Positions 8,069 to 16,098 of a DNA stretch of 53,538 nucleotides are shown here, piece after piece. A model generated the notes under the pieces. The model was not told the DNA's origin and made no database searches. It worked only from the letters and a program-made list of their open reading frames with translations. Positions within the stretch are counted from its first letter, which is position 1. Every line of letters starts with the position of its first letter. Both the position numbers and the translations under genes were made by a program. This DNA comes from an uncultured Opitutales bacterium (GTDB taxonomy: Bacteria; Verrucomicrobiota; Verrucomicrobiia; Opitutales; Intestinicryptomonadaceae), in the NCBI GenBank assembly GCA_900552245.1, contig URYY01000001.1:1-53538 (forward strand), given 5' to 3'.

Positions 8069-9141
8069 TGAAAATTTTAGTTGCACTTTCCGGCGGAGTT
8101 GACAGTTCCGTAGCGGCGCTTCTCTTAAAGCAGCAGGGCTACGACGTTAAAGCCGCATACATGAAAACTTGGGTTAATGAAGACGCATCTAGCGCCTTTG
8201 GAGACTGCCCGTGGCATCAGGACGTGCGCGACGCCGAGCAAGTCTGCAAGAAAATCGGAGTGGATTTTGAAGTAGTCGATTTCATAAAGCAATACCACGA
8301 CGAGATTGTGGAATATATGGTTGAGGGCTACAAGCGCGGAATAACGCCGAACCCCGATGTGATGTGCAATAGGAAGATGAAGTTCGGAAAGTTTCTGGAT
8401 TACGCAAAACAGATAGGGCGCGATGTCGTTGCAACGGGGCACTATTGTGCAAGCGTTGAAAATCCCGACGGCACAAAGGATTTGGTAATGGGGGCAGACC
8501 CAAGCAAAGACCAATCTTACTTTCTTGCTATGATTACGCGAAGGCAGCTTAAGAGCGCGATGTTTCCCATAGGTTCTCTTCTAAAAAGCGAGGTGCGCGA
8601 AGTTGCCAGAATGAACGGCCTTTGCAATTCGGAAAAGAAGGATAGCCAGGGAATATGCTTTCTAGGCAAAGTTAAGATACAAGACTTTCTGCGAAACTTC
8701 ATAGAGGAAAAACCCGGAGATATAGTGGACGCAAAGGGCAGAGTTCTCGGGCGCCACAGGGGGCTTTTTAACTACACAATAGGCCAGCGCAAGGGAATCG
8801 GAGTTCCCTCAAATAGAGATAGGCAAAATTACGTAGTAGTAGCCAAAGATTTTGAAAAGAACATTTTGCGAATAGACTTTGACTCCCCTAACCTACCCGA
8901 ACTTTGGAAGAGCGAGGTGGAAGTTGAGAATCTAAATTGGCTAAACAGGGCTTTAGTTAGAGAGACAAAAATAAAGGCGCGCGTCCGCTACCGCGATCCT
9001 CTCGTAAACGCTACATTCATTCCACTTTCAGACAGCCGCGCAAAGGTTGTCTTTGAAGAGCCGCAAAGAGCCATTGCAAGCGGGCAGATTCTTGCAATGT
9101 ACGACTCAAACATACTCTTGGGCGGCGCAATTTACGTCTGA
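8068..9141 (+). CDS. mnmA: tRNA-specific 2-thiouridylase
   Basis: A 357-residue enzyme that thiolates U34 of tRNAs for Lys, Glu and Gln. The ATP-binding PP-loop SGGVDSS is at residues 8-14. The two catalytic cysteines are C100 in NPDVMCNRKMKFG and C197 in SQGICF. The middle region has the expected DQSYFLA and FPIG segments, and the C-terminal barrel is complete. The reading frame is open further upstream, but the ATG at 8068, overlapping the DevC stop as TGATG, gives the canonical MKILVALSGG start; the longer version would be antinatural against the permease frame. It converges on rsmI with only 4 bases between stops. Confidence 0.96.
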   Translation: MKILVALSGGVDSSVAALLLKQQGYDVKAAYMKTWVNEDASSAFGDCPWHQDVRDAEQVCKKIGVDFEVVDFIKQYHDEIVEYMVEGYKRGITPNPDVMCNRKMKFGKFLDYAKQIGRDVVATGHYCASVENPDGTKDLVMGADPSKDQSYFLAMITRRQLKSAMFPIGSLLKSEVREVARMNGLCNSEKKDSQGICFLGKVKIQDFLRNFIEEKPGDIVDAKGRVLGRHRGLFNYTIGQRKGIGVPSNRDRQNYVVVAKDFEKNILRIDFDSPNLPELWKSEVEVENLNWLNRALVRETKIKARVRYRDPLVNATFIPLSDSRAKVVFEEPQRAIASGQILAMYDSNILLGGAIYV

Positions 9142-9145
9142 GAAT

Positions 9146-9835
9146 TTAAAGCTCAAAATCCTTCGGGGCAATCAAAACCACAAACTCGCCCTTTGTATTA
9201 GACTTTGAAAGCTGCTCTTTTACCTCGCCCAAATTTCCGACAAAAAAGCGCTCGTGCACCTTTGTGATTTCCTTTGCCACGCACGCCACGCGCCCTGCTC
9301 CGAAAACAGCTAAGGCATCGTCTATAAATTTTTCAATTCTGTGCGTAGATTCGTAAAAGCAGAGCGTAAAGTCAAAATCTTTGTACTTTTCAAAGAAGGC
9401 AGTTCGGGCGGAAGTTTTTGCGGGCAAAAAGCCGACGAACAAAAATCCGTTTGTCGGCAAGCCGGAGGCTGCGAGAGCCGTGGCAAAAGCGGTAGGCCCC
9501 GGAACGGGAACTATGTCTATTTGCTCCTTTCTGCACGTTCTTACTATTCTAAAGCCCGGGTCTGATATGCAGGGCATTCCGGCGTCCGAAATTAGCGCAA
9601 TTTTTTCGCCTGCTTTTAGCTTTTCTAAAAGAAGCGGCGCCACTCTGCTTTCACGGGAATCCTCATAGACAAAAAACGGCTTTTGCATTCCAAATTTTTT
9701 TAAAATTGTGGAGGCGTTTCGAGTATCTTCGCAAGCGACGATATCGCAGTCTCGCAAGGCTTCAATAGCTCTTTCCGATATATCGCCGAGGTTTCCTATA
9801 GGCGTTCCCACCAAGTACAATTTGCCTTCGCTCAT
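9146..9835 (-). CDS. rsmI: 16S rRNA (cytidine1402-2'-O)-methyltransferase
   Basis: A 229-residue SAM-dependent methyltransferase of the tetrapyrrole-methylase fold that modifies C1402 in the decoding centre. TPIGNLGD at residues 11-18, CEDTR at 35-39, SDAGMPCISDPG at 83-94 and PVPGPTA at 110-116 are the family landmarks. It is somewhat shorter than many homologues, which often have an extra C-terminal domain. It is the last gene of a long minus-strand run and overlaps the folK stop by 4 nt. Confidence 0.94.
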   Translation of the reverse strand: MSEGKLYLVGTPIGNLGDISERAIEALRDCDIVACEDTRNASTILKKFGMQKPFFVYEDSRESRVAPLLLEKLKAGEKIALISDAGMPCISDPGFRIVRTCRKEQIDIVPVPGPTAFATALAASGLPTNGFLFVGFLPAKTSARTAFFEKYKDFDFTLCFYESTHRIEKFIDDALAVFGAGRVACVAKEITKVHERFFVGNLGEVKEQLSKSNTKGEFVVLIAPKDFEL

Positions 9836-10314
9836 AGAGATTCAAAGGGGTTAAACATTCGCGTTTTAAGGCTTAAAAAAAGCCTCAGTCTTTCAAATTT
9901 TTTTTCTTTAAAGACACCTAAATCCAAGAGGTCCAAAAGCGGAGTTAAAACAAAGTCGCGCTCGTGCCAGCGGGGGTGCGGAACTTCAAGGCGCGCTCCC
10001 TTCATCTCAAAGTCCTCGTAAAAAATAATGTCTATATCGAGAGTGCGAGGCGCGTCCTTAAAGGGGCGAGTGCGCCCGAATTTAAGCTCTATACTCTGGC
10101 ATTTTTCGAGGAGCTCCAAAGGCTTTAAATCGGCATCTAGAGCGATTGCAGCATTTAAAAAGTCTCCCTGATTTTCGTAGCCGACGGGCTTAGTCTCGTA
10201 AATTTTTGACTTTGCTAAAATTTTGCCAAGCTTAGAAATTTCGCGGCAAGCCTCGCGCAAGTTTCCGCTTCTATCTCCCAAATTTGAGCCTAAAGCCAAG
10301 ACGCAAAGAGCCAT
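9832..10314 (-). CDS. folK: 2-amino-4-hydroxy-6-hydroxymethyldihydropteridine pyrophosphokinase
   Basis: A 160-residue HPPK, which transfers pyrophosphate from ATP to hydroxymethyl-dihydropterin in folate synthesis. ALGSNLGDR at residues 7-15, FLNAA at 52-56, the RTRPFKDAPRTLDIDI block at 81-96 with its metal-binding aspartates, and VPHPR at 111-115 are all in place. It follows folB with a 1-nt overlap and precedes rsmI with a 4-nt overlap. With folP and folB it supplies three successive steps of the pathway. Confidence 0.95.
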   Translation of the reverse strand: MALCVLALGSNLGDRSGNLREACREISKLGKILAKSKIYETKPVGYENQGDFLNAAIALDADLKPLELLEKCQSIELKFGRTRPFKDAPRTLDIDIIFYEDFEMKGARLEVPHPRWHERDFVLTPLLDLLDLGVFKEKKFERLRLFLSLKTRMFNPFESL

Positions 10315-10682
10315 TACAAATCCTCCCTACTCCGCCGTATTAGAGCTGAAATTTCTGAAACTTTTGACGTAAAAGAGGTATTGCACTTCGCAACTTTAAC
10401 TTCTATTGAATCTATAATTTCAAACTTGGAGAGCATCTTCTTTGCTATGCAATCCGCAAGCTTTTCAATGAGCCTCACAGACTCTCCGCAGATCACACTT
10501 TCAGCAACTTTTATTGCGCTCGGGTAATCGACTGTATCCGACAACTCGTCGCTAAGCGCCGCTTTCTTTAAATCCAAAAGCATTCGCATAGACACCAAAA
10601 AGAGAGTGGGCTCTTTTTGCTCGCGGGCAAAGCAACCGTGACGTCCGTAAAGTTTTATGTCTCTAATTAAAAATTCGTCCAT
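10314..10682 (-). CDS. folB: Dihydroneopterin aldolase
   Basis: A 122-residue FolB, which cleaves dihydroneopterin to hydroxymethyl-dihydropterin and glycolaldehyde. Visible features are LYGRHGCFAREQ at residues 11-22, the DTVDYP segment at 49-54 and LIEKLA with E73 in the pterin-binding position. Length is typical. It sits between folP (3-nt gap) and folK (1-nt overlap), supporting the assignment against the related FolX-type epimerases. Confidence 0.9.
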   Translation of the reverse strand: MDEFLIRDIKLYGRHGCFAREQKEPTLFLVSMRMLLDLKKAALSDELSDTVDYPSAIKVAESVICGESVRLIEKLADCIAKKMLSKFEIIDSIEVKVAKCNTSFTSKVSEISALIRRSREDL

Positions 10683-10685
10683 AAA

Positions 10686-11510
10686 TTATTTTTTCCAAGT
10701 CTTTGATTTTGAAATTGCGCTGAATGATTCCAGAAGAATTTTATGTTCCTTTACATCGTGAACTCTAATTATGTCACTCGATGATGCGGCTAGAGAATAC
10801 GCGTTAAAAAAGCAAGTTGCTATTTTTGCATTTTCTTCGCCCACAACTTTCCTTATAGTGGATTTTTTAGAAAGCCCAAGCAAGAGTGGAAAGCCGTATT
10901 TCCTGAGTGAACCATAGTTTTTAAGAAGCTCCAAATTTTGCTCGGCACTTTTTGCAAAGCCAAAGCCGCCGTCTAAAATTATGTTCTTGTATGAAACTCC
11001 GCAAGCCCTCGCATTTTCTAAGATTTTATCGAAGTCCGAAAAAAGTTCGCTTTGCAAATTACCTATTGGCTTAAAGAAGTCTGGGCGGTTGTGCATTAAA
11101 ATTATCTTGCAGTCGAAATCCGCAGCTATATCGCAAGTCGAAAAGTTCTCGTCTTTAAAAAATACGGAGCGCATTCCGCCCCAAACATCGTTTATTATAT
11201 TCGCCCCGTTTTGAAGGGCTTTTCTTGCGACGCTTGCCTTGTAAGTATCAACGGATATTTCGATGTCTTTAAAGTTTCTCCTAATTTCCCTCAAGGGTTC
11301 AATCAGGCGCACGAGTTCCTCTTCGGCAGAAATTTCAATAGCGCCGGGACGGGTTGATTCCGCCCCCAAGTCGAGAATATCGGCACCGTCTGAAATTAAC
11401 TTCGCAGCCTGCTTTAGCGCCGACTCAAGCCCCACAAATTTTCCGCCGTCAGAAAAAGAATCGGGCGTCAAATTTATTATTCCCATGAGTTTTACTTTAT
11501 TTTCACTCAT
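10686..11510 (-). CDS. folP: Dihydropteroate synthase
   Basis: A 274-residue TIM-barrel enzyme that joins p-aminobenzoate to the pterin pyrophosphate; it is the family targeted by sulfonamides. NLTPDSFSDGG at residues 13-23 and DLGAESTRPG at 47-56 are the two signature loops, followed by SVDTYKA, the NDVWGG segment and a closing IIRVHDV. It overlaps the preceding TPR gene by 4 nt and leads into folB and folK. Confidence 0.95.
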   Translation of the reverse strand: MSENKVKLMGIINLTPDSFSDGGKFVGLESALKQAAKLISDGADILDLGAESTRPGAIEISAEEELVRLIEPLREIRRNFKDIEISVDTYKASVARKALQNGANIINDVWGGMRSVFFKDENFSTCDIAADFDCKIILMHNRPDFFKPIGNLQSELFSDFDKILENARACGVSYKNIILDGGFGFAKSAEQNLELLKNYGSLRKYGFPLLLGLSKKSTIRKVVGEENAKIATCFFNAYSLAASSSDIIRVHDVKEHKILLESFSAISKSKTWKK

Positions 11511-12721
11511 AAACTCTCCAATTTTTCCGCGTATTTTAGAAGCTCCGGCTTATTCAGTTTTTGGGCGCAATCGCGCAAAAGCGAGGCAGCATCTGCATAT
11601 TTTCCCTTCAATGTTAAAATTTTTGCAAGGCCCAATGCCGATTCCAATGGATAGTCATTAGCCGAATTTTTGTAAAGAAGCTCCGCCTGTTCAAAGTCTT
11701 TATTTTCGAGCATTGCATCGGCTAGCATTATGGCAATTCTCTGATTTAGCGGATTCTTTGCATAGGCCTTTTCAAGCTCCGCGCGCGCGTCCTGGGAACT
11801 TTGAATTTTTATAGTTGCAAGTAGCTCCCAATACTCTGCGCTATCTTTACTTAGATTTTGCAAAAAATTTGAGGCCTCGCTCCCCATTCCCCTGTAGGCC
11901 AACACAAGCCCGATTTTATAGGCCTTGCCGCTATCCAGAGGCATTTTCAGATACAATTCGCAGGCCTTTTTAAACATGGACTGCTGCATATATAAATCCG
12001 CCAAAAGCTCATTGTCTTTGGGCTCGGCAATCTTTAGATTTCGCATGGCTTCCAAGATTGATATGGCCTCGTCGTAGTTCTTTTGGTCTATATTTAAGCC
12101 TGCAAGCAGACACCAATATAGGGAGTTTCTGGGGCTTATTGAAATTAGCTTTGTGCAAGTGTCGTGCAACTTTGCAGAGTCTTTTAATTCGCGAAGGCAG
12201 AGCGCTTTTAATTTTAGCAAATTTTCGTCGTCTGCACTTTGCAAAGCCAAGGCGTTTTCCACGCTTGTCAAGGCCTCCGCATACCTTCCCAATTCAAAGT
12301 GGCACTGGGAAATTGCAGGTAGAATCTTTTTTGCTTCCTCTTGGGAAAGCTCAAGAGCCTTTGAAAAATTTTCACAGGCCGCTACCCAATTTTTCTGGTT
12401 AAAGTAAATATAGGCAAGATTTCTGCGCGCCAAGTAAAAGCTCGGCAAAATCTCCAAAGCCTTATCATAATAGCGCTTGGCCTTGTCGTAATTTTCAAGA
12501 TTTGCGAATGCGTTTGCCGCATTAAAAAAGAGCCCTGCCGATGCGGAGTCGCTCTCCAAGGCTTGCTCAAAAATTTTTGCACGCGCCACAGCGTCCTTTT
12601 CGGCCGACGCATCTTTAATGATTCCGGCCTCAAATTTATTTAGCTTAGGCTCAAGCTCACGCGCCTCTGCAAGCGCCAAGCATGCCAGCAGCGCAAAAAA
12701 TATTTTCAGTATAAATTTCAT
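11507..12721 (-). CDS. Exported TPR-repeat protein of the TonB operon
   Basis: A 404-residue protein with a signal peptide (hydrophobic to about residue 18, cleavage near LAEA-REL) followed by back-to-back TPR-like helix pairs, for example NAANAFANLENYDKAKRYYD, LARRNLAYIYFNQKNW and SQCHFELGRYAEALTSVENA. No catalytic motif is seen. In Vibrio-type TonB2 loci a TPR protein likewise closes the cluster and is thought to assist the energy complex. It overlaps tonB upstream and folP downstream by 4 nt each. Function beyond periplasmic scaffolding is not known. Confidence 0.8.
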   Translation of the reverse strand: MKFILKIFFALLACLALAEARELEPKLNKFEAGIIKDASAEKDAVARAKIFEQALESDSASAGLFFNAANAFANLENYDKAKRYYDKALEILPSFYLARRNLAYIYFNQKNWVAACENFSKALELSQEEAKKILPAISQCHFELGRYAEALTSVENALALQSADDENLLKLKALCLRELKDSAKLHDTCTKLISISPRNSLYWCLLAGLNIDQKNYDEAISILEAMRNLKIAEPKDNELLADLYMQQSMFKKACELYLKMPLDSGKAYKIGLVLAYRGMGSEASNFLQNLSKDSAEYWELLATIKIQSSQDARAELEKAYAKNPLNQRIAIMLADAMLENKDFEQAELLYKNSANDYPLESALGLAKILTLKGKYADAASLLRDCAQKLNKPELLKYAEKLESL

Positions 12722-13380
12722 TGCACTAACTTAAATGGTATTGGAAGTATAAACTTTGCCCCTACGGGTTTTCCGCCGCGAGTTGGAGTTTCGTAAAGAA
12801 GCTTCGGCAAAACTTCAAGCGCCGCCTTTTTAAAGGAATCGTTTGTAGCCGACAAGACCTTGTCAAGCGAAACCCTCCCGTCTTCGTCTATAAATACGGA
12901 AAGTTCAACAAGCCCCTCGGTTCCGCGCGCGAGCATATCTTTGGGATAGCGAACTCCCGCCCCGCTTATTCGGCGCGGAACTTTATCAAGCTCCGAAAAT
13001 TCAAAAAATTTAATTTCAAAATTTTCCGAAACTTCAAATTCGGAAATTGCAAAGTCACCTCGACCAAAGGAGCGCAAGCCGCCAGATTTTAAGACCTCAA
13101 AATTTCCGTATACAGACGGCGCCTCAACGGCAAGTTCCGGAAGCTCTGCGCCCGAAGGCTCAGACGAAACCCGCAAATCCGGAAGCTCCGCACCGGAATT
13201 TTTAACGGGCTTTTCAAAAGTTTTGCGATTAAATCTAAAAACCTCAAATTTTTCGGGCTCGGTCTTAACTTTGGCCTTATCGCCCACAAGCATTGAAAGC
13301 GGATATATTGCAAAAACTGCAAACACCACCGCTAAAGAGCACAGAAGCGACTTTAACATTCTTTTAAGCGAGCTAAACAT
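12718..13380 (-). CDS. TonB-family energy transducer
   Basis: A 220-residue protein: a single N-terminal membrane anchor (about residues 8-30), a periplasmic linker, and a C-terminal TonB domain from about residue 135 with RYPKDMLARGTEGLVELSVFID and the VGAKFILPIPFKL end strand. The linker is not the usual Pro-Lys-rich rod. It contains two near copies of SGAELPxL (encoded around 13132-13156 and 13174-13198). The start chosen is the ATG at 13380, which overlaps the exbD stop as TGATG; a GTG three bases earlier is also possible. It would transmit proton-motive force from the ExbB/ExbD complex to outer-membrane receptors, none of which is in the window. Confidence 0.85.
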   Translation of the reverse strand: MFSSLKRMLKSLLCSLAVVFAVFAIYPLSMLVGDKAKVKTEPEKFEVFRFNRKTFEKPVKNSGAELPDLRVSSEPSGAELPELAVEAPSVYGNFEVLKSGGLRSFGRGDFAISEFEVSENFEIKFFEFSELDKVPRRISGAGVRYPKDMLARGTEGLVELSVFIDEDGRVSLDKVLSATNDSFKKAALEVLPKLLYETPTRGGKPVGAKFILPIPFKLVQ

Positions 13381-13793
13381 CACTTTGCCCCCCTGTTCTT
13401 AGGCTGTGAGGATATGAATATTCTGCCTATTCCGCCCTCGCTGCAAGCGTCCATAACCTCAACTAGAGACGAAATTTCTAAGGAGGCGTCAGCCTCTATT
13501 AGCGCGGACTTTTCCGAAGAATTGCGCGCCAAGACCTTAAGAGTATCCAAAGTTGCGTAAGAGCCCGCCGCAAAAATTTTGCCGTCTTTATCCACAAAGA
13601 TTTTAAGGGCTTTTTCGTTTAACTTTTCGTCTTGGACGGATTTTGGGCGCTCTATTTTAAGGGCGGATTTTTCCGAAAAAGCCATAGTAACAACAAAAAA
13701 TATAAGCAGGATAAACATCACATCTATCATTGGCGAGATGTTTATCTCTCTATTCTCTAAATCTCCGTCAAAACTGGGTTTTCTAAGAGCCAT
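13380..13793 (-). CDS. ExbD-like biopolymer transport protein
   Basis: A 137-residue protein with a short cytoplasmic head, one membrane helix and a periplasmic domain. The helix begins with SPMIDVMFILLIFF, placing the proton-carrying aspartate at D24. The frame is open to a TTG at 13808, but the ATG at 13793 has a GGAAAGG ribosome-binding site and yields a standard MALRKPSF start, so I prefer it. It overlaps the preceding ExbB gene by 11 nt. It acts with the two ExbB-like proteins and TonB. Confidence 0.9.
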   Translation of the reverse strand: MALRKPSFDGDLENREINISPMIDVMFILLIFFVVTMAFSEKSALKIERPKSVQDEKLNEKALKIFVDKDGKIFAAGSYATLDTLKVLARNSSEKSALIEADASLEISSLVEVMDACSEGGIGRIFISSQPKNRGAK

Positions 13794-14322
13794 TTGCAAC
13801 CTTTCCAAGAATTAAGTCCGACTCAAATTTAGAGATACCTATAAGAATTTTTTGGCGCACATTCAGGCAGTACATTCTTATTACCATTGCGGGAATCGCT
13901 ATCGTAAGCCCGCACTGCGTGGTAATTAAGGCGCGCGATATGCCCTCTGCAACCATTTCCGACTCTGCCTGCAAAGTGGAAAGCGCAAGCGTAAGCCCCG
14001 ATACGGTCCCAAGAAGCCCCAAGAGCGGAGCCGCCGCCGCCAAGACTGCAATCATAGTTGCAGTCTGCGCCGTTTGGGGCATTATCTGCATTCTAAAATT
14101 GTTGAAAGCCGCCTTTAAATCCGCCGCACGGCAGGGTGCAAGAGGCAAATTTAAAGACTCTAAAATAAACTGCCGCGACGAAATTTTTTTAGAGATTGCC
14201 TTCAAATAGAAAAGCAAATCAAAGGCCAAGTAATACAAAAAAAACGCAAGCACCGCAAGCGGCAGCATCAAGCCCCCCCCCGCCGAAAAATATGATTTCA
14301 AAGCCTGTGTAAAATCAGCCAT
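13783..14322 (-). CDS. MotA/TolQ/ExbB proton channel protein (second ExbB)
   Basis: A 179-residue inner-membrane protein with three hydrophobic helices, at about residues 17-38, 95-122 and 135-155. The second carries APLLGLLGTVSGL and the third ALITTQCGLTIAIPAMV, both diagnostic of the ExbB/TolQ channel. It lies between a longer ExbB and ExbD, as in TonB2-type loci. Codons 14-17 contain an uninterrupted run of nine G on the coding strand, so a one-base slip would truncate the protein almost at its start. It overlaps the neighbouring stop upstream by one base and exbD by 11. Confidence 0.9.
   Translation of the reverse strand: MADFTQALKSYFSAGGGLMLPLAVLAFFLYYLAFDLLFYLKAISKKISSRQFILESLNLPLAPCRAADLKAAFNNFRMQIMPQTAQTATMIAVLAAAAPLLGLLGTVSGLTLALSTLQAESEMVAEGISRALITTQCGLTIAIPAMVIRMYCLNVRQKILIGISKFESDLILGKVANGS
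14273..14281 (-). repeat. Nine-G homopolymer in the ExbB coding sequence
   Basis: Nine C on the plus strand, read as nine G in the gene, encode the end of A14 through G17. It is the longest G/C homopolymer I noticed in the window and lies in the first tenth of an essential part of the TonB energy operon. Such tracts can slip during replication and switch a gene on or off; a sequencing error is an equally simple possibility for its exact length. Confidence 0.9.
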
Positions 14323-15452
14323 TAAACCTTGCTCTTGCTTAAGAATGAAGATGAGATTTTTTCCATGTCGGACAAAATCGCCTTTGCCCTGCGCGACAAA
14401 ACCGCGTTTACAATAAATGCGGGGATTGCCACGACAAGTCCGTACTCTGTCGTAATCAAAGCCTCGCTTATCCCGCCCGACATAAGCTCCGGATTCCCCG
14501 CCCCGTAAATGGACAAATCTGAAAATGTCTTTATTATGCCCGTAACCGTTCCCAACAAGCCCAAAAGCGGAGCGACTGCCGCCGTTACAGACAGAAAGCC
14601 CAAGCCCGAATACAGGTTGTCGCCCGCGCTTAGCATATGCTCGTACGCGCTTTCCTCCAAGAGTGCGGGCTCCAGTTTTCTATTTTTTACGAAGGACACC
14701 AGCAGGTTCTTGTAGGGTCTGGGCGCCATATTCGCAAGTTTTAGCGCGGCGGAATCGTCGGAACCCGCCAATATGTCCACCTTGTCCTCTATAAACTTTG
14801 GAAGCCTCTTTGCCGAAAATATCACTATGCTCTTTGCTATCGCCACAACTAGCGCAATTAGCCCGAAGGCCAATATCGGATACATCCAGATTCCGCCCGC
14901 TTTAATTTCCTCAATAAGCCCCGATTGGCGCGCGCTGCGCAACTTTCCCAAGGTCGGGTCTATTTGCAAATTAAGAACTCCTGAACGATTTTCTTTGAAG
15001 GACTTAAAGTCGCTCTCGGAAAGCAGCTTCTTAAATATTTTTTCTGAAAAAACTTCGCCTTTAGCGGATTTTAAAAGCTCGGAAAATCCGACCAAGAAGG
15101 AATCTTGCGAGTAGCCCAAATCTCCGGACTTAGATAGAGCACCTAGGTTTGAGTTAACCCGCGAGCGCATCAGCTCAAAGTCTTGCGCCTTCTTAGATAC
15201 AAGGCCTGCAAGTTCGTCGGAACTGAGATTAGAAGCCTTCAAAGTTTTAAGCTCGCTTTCAAGTTCCGAAATTTCAGAGCTTAGAGTTTTGATTTCCGAT
15301 ATGTATTCAGCCCTCTTTTTTGAAATTTCACCAAGCGTATTGGCATATTCCGCCCTGCTCTTTTCGAGGCTTTCCCTCGCCAAGTCAATAGGCTCTGAAA
15401 GTGCAAAATTTGCAAATATTAAAACTGAAAGCGCAAGGAAAATTAACTTCAT
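14322..15452 (-). CDS. Long ExbB-like protein with periplasmic coiled coil (TtpC-like)
   Basis: A 376-residue protein. A signal peptide (cleavage near ALS-EPI) is followed by a charged coiled coil at about residues 22-95, a periplasmic stretch, and then three membrane helices in the C-terminal half. The first helix is near WMYPILAFGLIALVVAIAKS; the others carry APLLGLLGTVTGI and ALITTEYGLVVAIPAFIV, the MotA/TolQ/ExbB channel motifs. This layout is that of TtpC, the extra ExbB-like subunit of Vibrio TonB2 systems. It overlaps the DUF3450 gene by 4 nt and the next ExbB by 1 nt. Confidence 0.87.
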   Translation of the reverse strand: MKLIFLALSVLIFANFALSEPIDLARESLEKSRAEYANTLGEISKKRAEYISEIKTLSSEISELESELKTLKASNLSSDELAGLVSKKAQDFELMRSRVNSNLGALSKSGDLGYSQDSFLVGFSELLKSAKGEVFSEKIFKKLLSESDFKSFKENRSGVLNLQIDPTLGKLRSARQSGLIEEIKAGGIWMYPILAFGLIALVVAIAKSIVIFSAKRLPKFIEDKVDILAGSDDSAALKLANMAPRPYKNLLVSFVKNRKLEPALLEESAYEHMLSAGDNLYSGLGFLSVTAAVAPLLGLLGTVTGIIKTFSDLSIYGAGNPELMSGGISEALITTEYGLVVAIPAFIVNAVLSRRAKAILSDMEKISSSFLSKSKV

Positions 15453-16093
15453 TTTGTATCCTTTGCGTTAGAAAGTTCTATCTTTACAAAATTATATGGC
15501 AACTCTCCATCAAGCATTTTCACAGCTTCACAAGCCCCTTCGGATTTTTCGACATCTATTAGGGCCGAAACTCCCAAGCGCAAATAGCGCCCACCAAGCT
15601 TTGTCTGAGCCGATATTGTGTCCGACAAATTCAAGGCCTTTTGCATTGAAAGAGCAATATCGCTAGCCCTTAAATAGACATCGGCATTCTTGCTATTTAT
15701 CGCATTTAAGACATCTGCCAATATAATTTTTGTATCTGCGCGCTCATCGGCTTTAGCGGAAAAATCTTTCGCAAATCCGTCTAGCAATTTTGCAAGTTTT
15801 TCTTCAAAAATTCGAGACTCCGCAAGTCTTCTATTTAAGTCGGACTCAAGCTCTGTCTGTTCCTTTGCCTTGGCAATCAAAGCTTGCTTTTGCTCTAGCA
15901 AGCTTTTTTTAAGAGACTTTAAAAGCTCAATCTTTGCCTTAAATTCGCGCTCTTTGTCAAGCCAATCGGCTTCAAGCCGCGCGGTATCTTTTGAGACTTC
16001 CGTAGCCTCCCTCAATATGGGTAGCATCTCAATTTGCGCCCAAACTAGAGGCGCAGACAAAATAAAAATTAACACATGTTTAAATGCCCGCAT
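15449..16093 (-). CDS. DUF3450-type periplasmic coiled-coil protein
   Basis: A 214-residue exported protein: signal peptide to about residue 19 (VWA-QIE), then an almost continuous heptad-rich coiled coil through about residue 105 (around LEADWLDKEREFKAKIELL) and a compact C-terminal part. DUF3450 proteins open TonB2/TtpC clusters in marine Gram-negatives, and this one has exactly that position before the long ExbB. Its job is thought to be contact with the TonB machinery; no direct evidence is in the sequence. A 5-nt gap separates it from rsmD. Confidence 0.78.
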   Translation of the reverse strand: MRAFKHVLIFILSAPLVWAQIEMLPILREATEVSKDTARLEADWLDKEREFKAKIELLKSLKKSLLEQKQALIAKAKEQTELESDLNRRLAESRIFEEKLAKLLDGFAKDFSAKADERADTKIILADVLNAINSKNADVYLRASDIALSMQKALNLSDTISAQTKLGGRYLRLGVSALIDVEKSEGACEAVKMLDGELPYNFVKIELSNAKDTK

Positions 16094-16098
16094 AAGCC

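Noticed and set aside
9130..9160. Terminator between the converging mnmA and rsmI genes
   Set aside because: Only 4 bases separate the stop codons and no hairpin with a T run is present on either strand.
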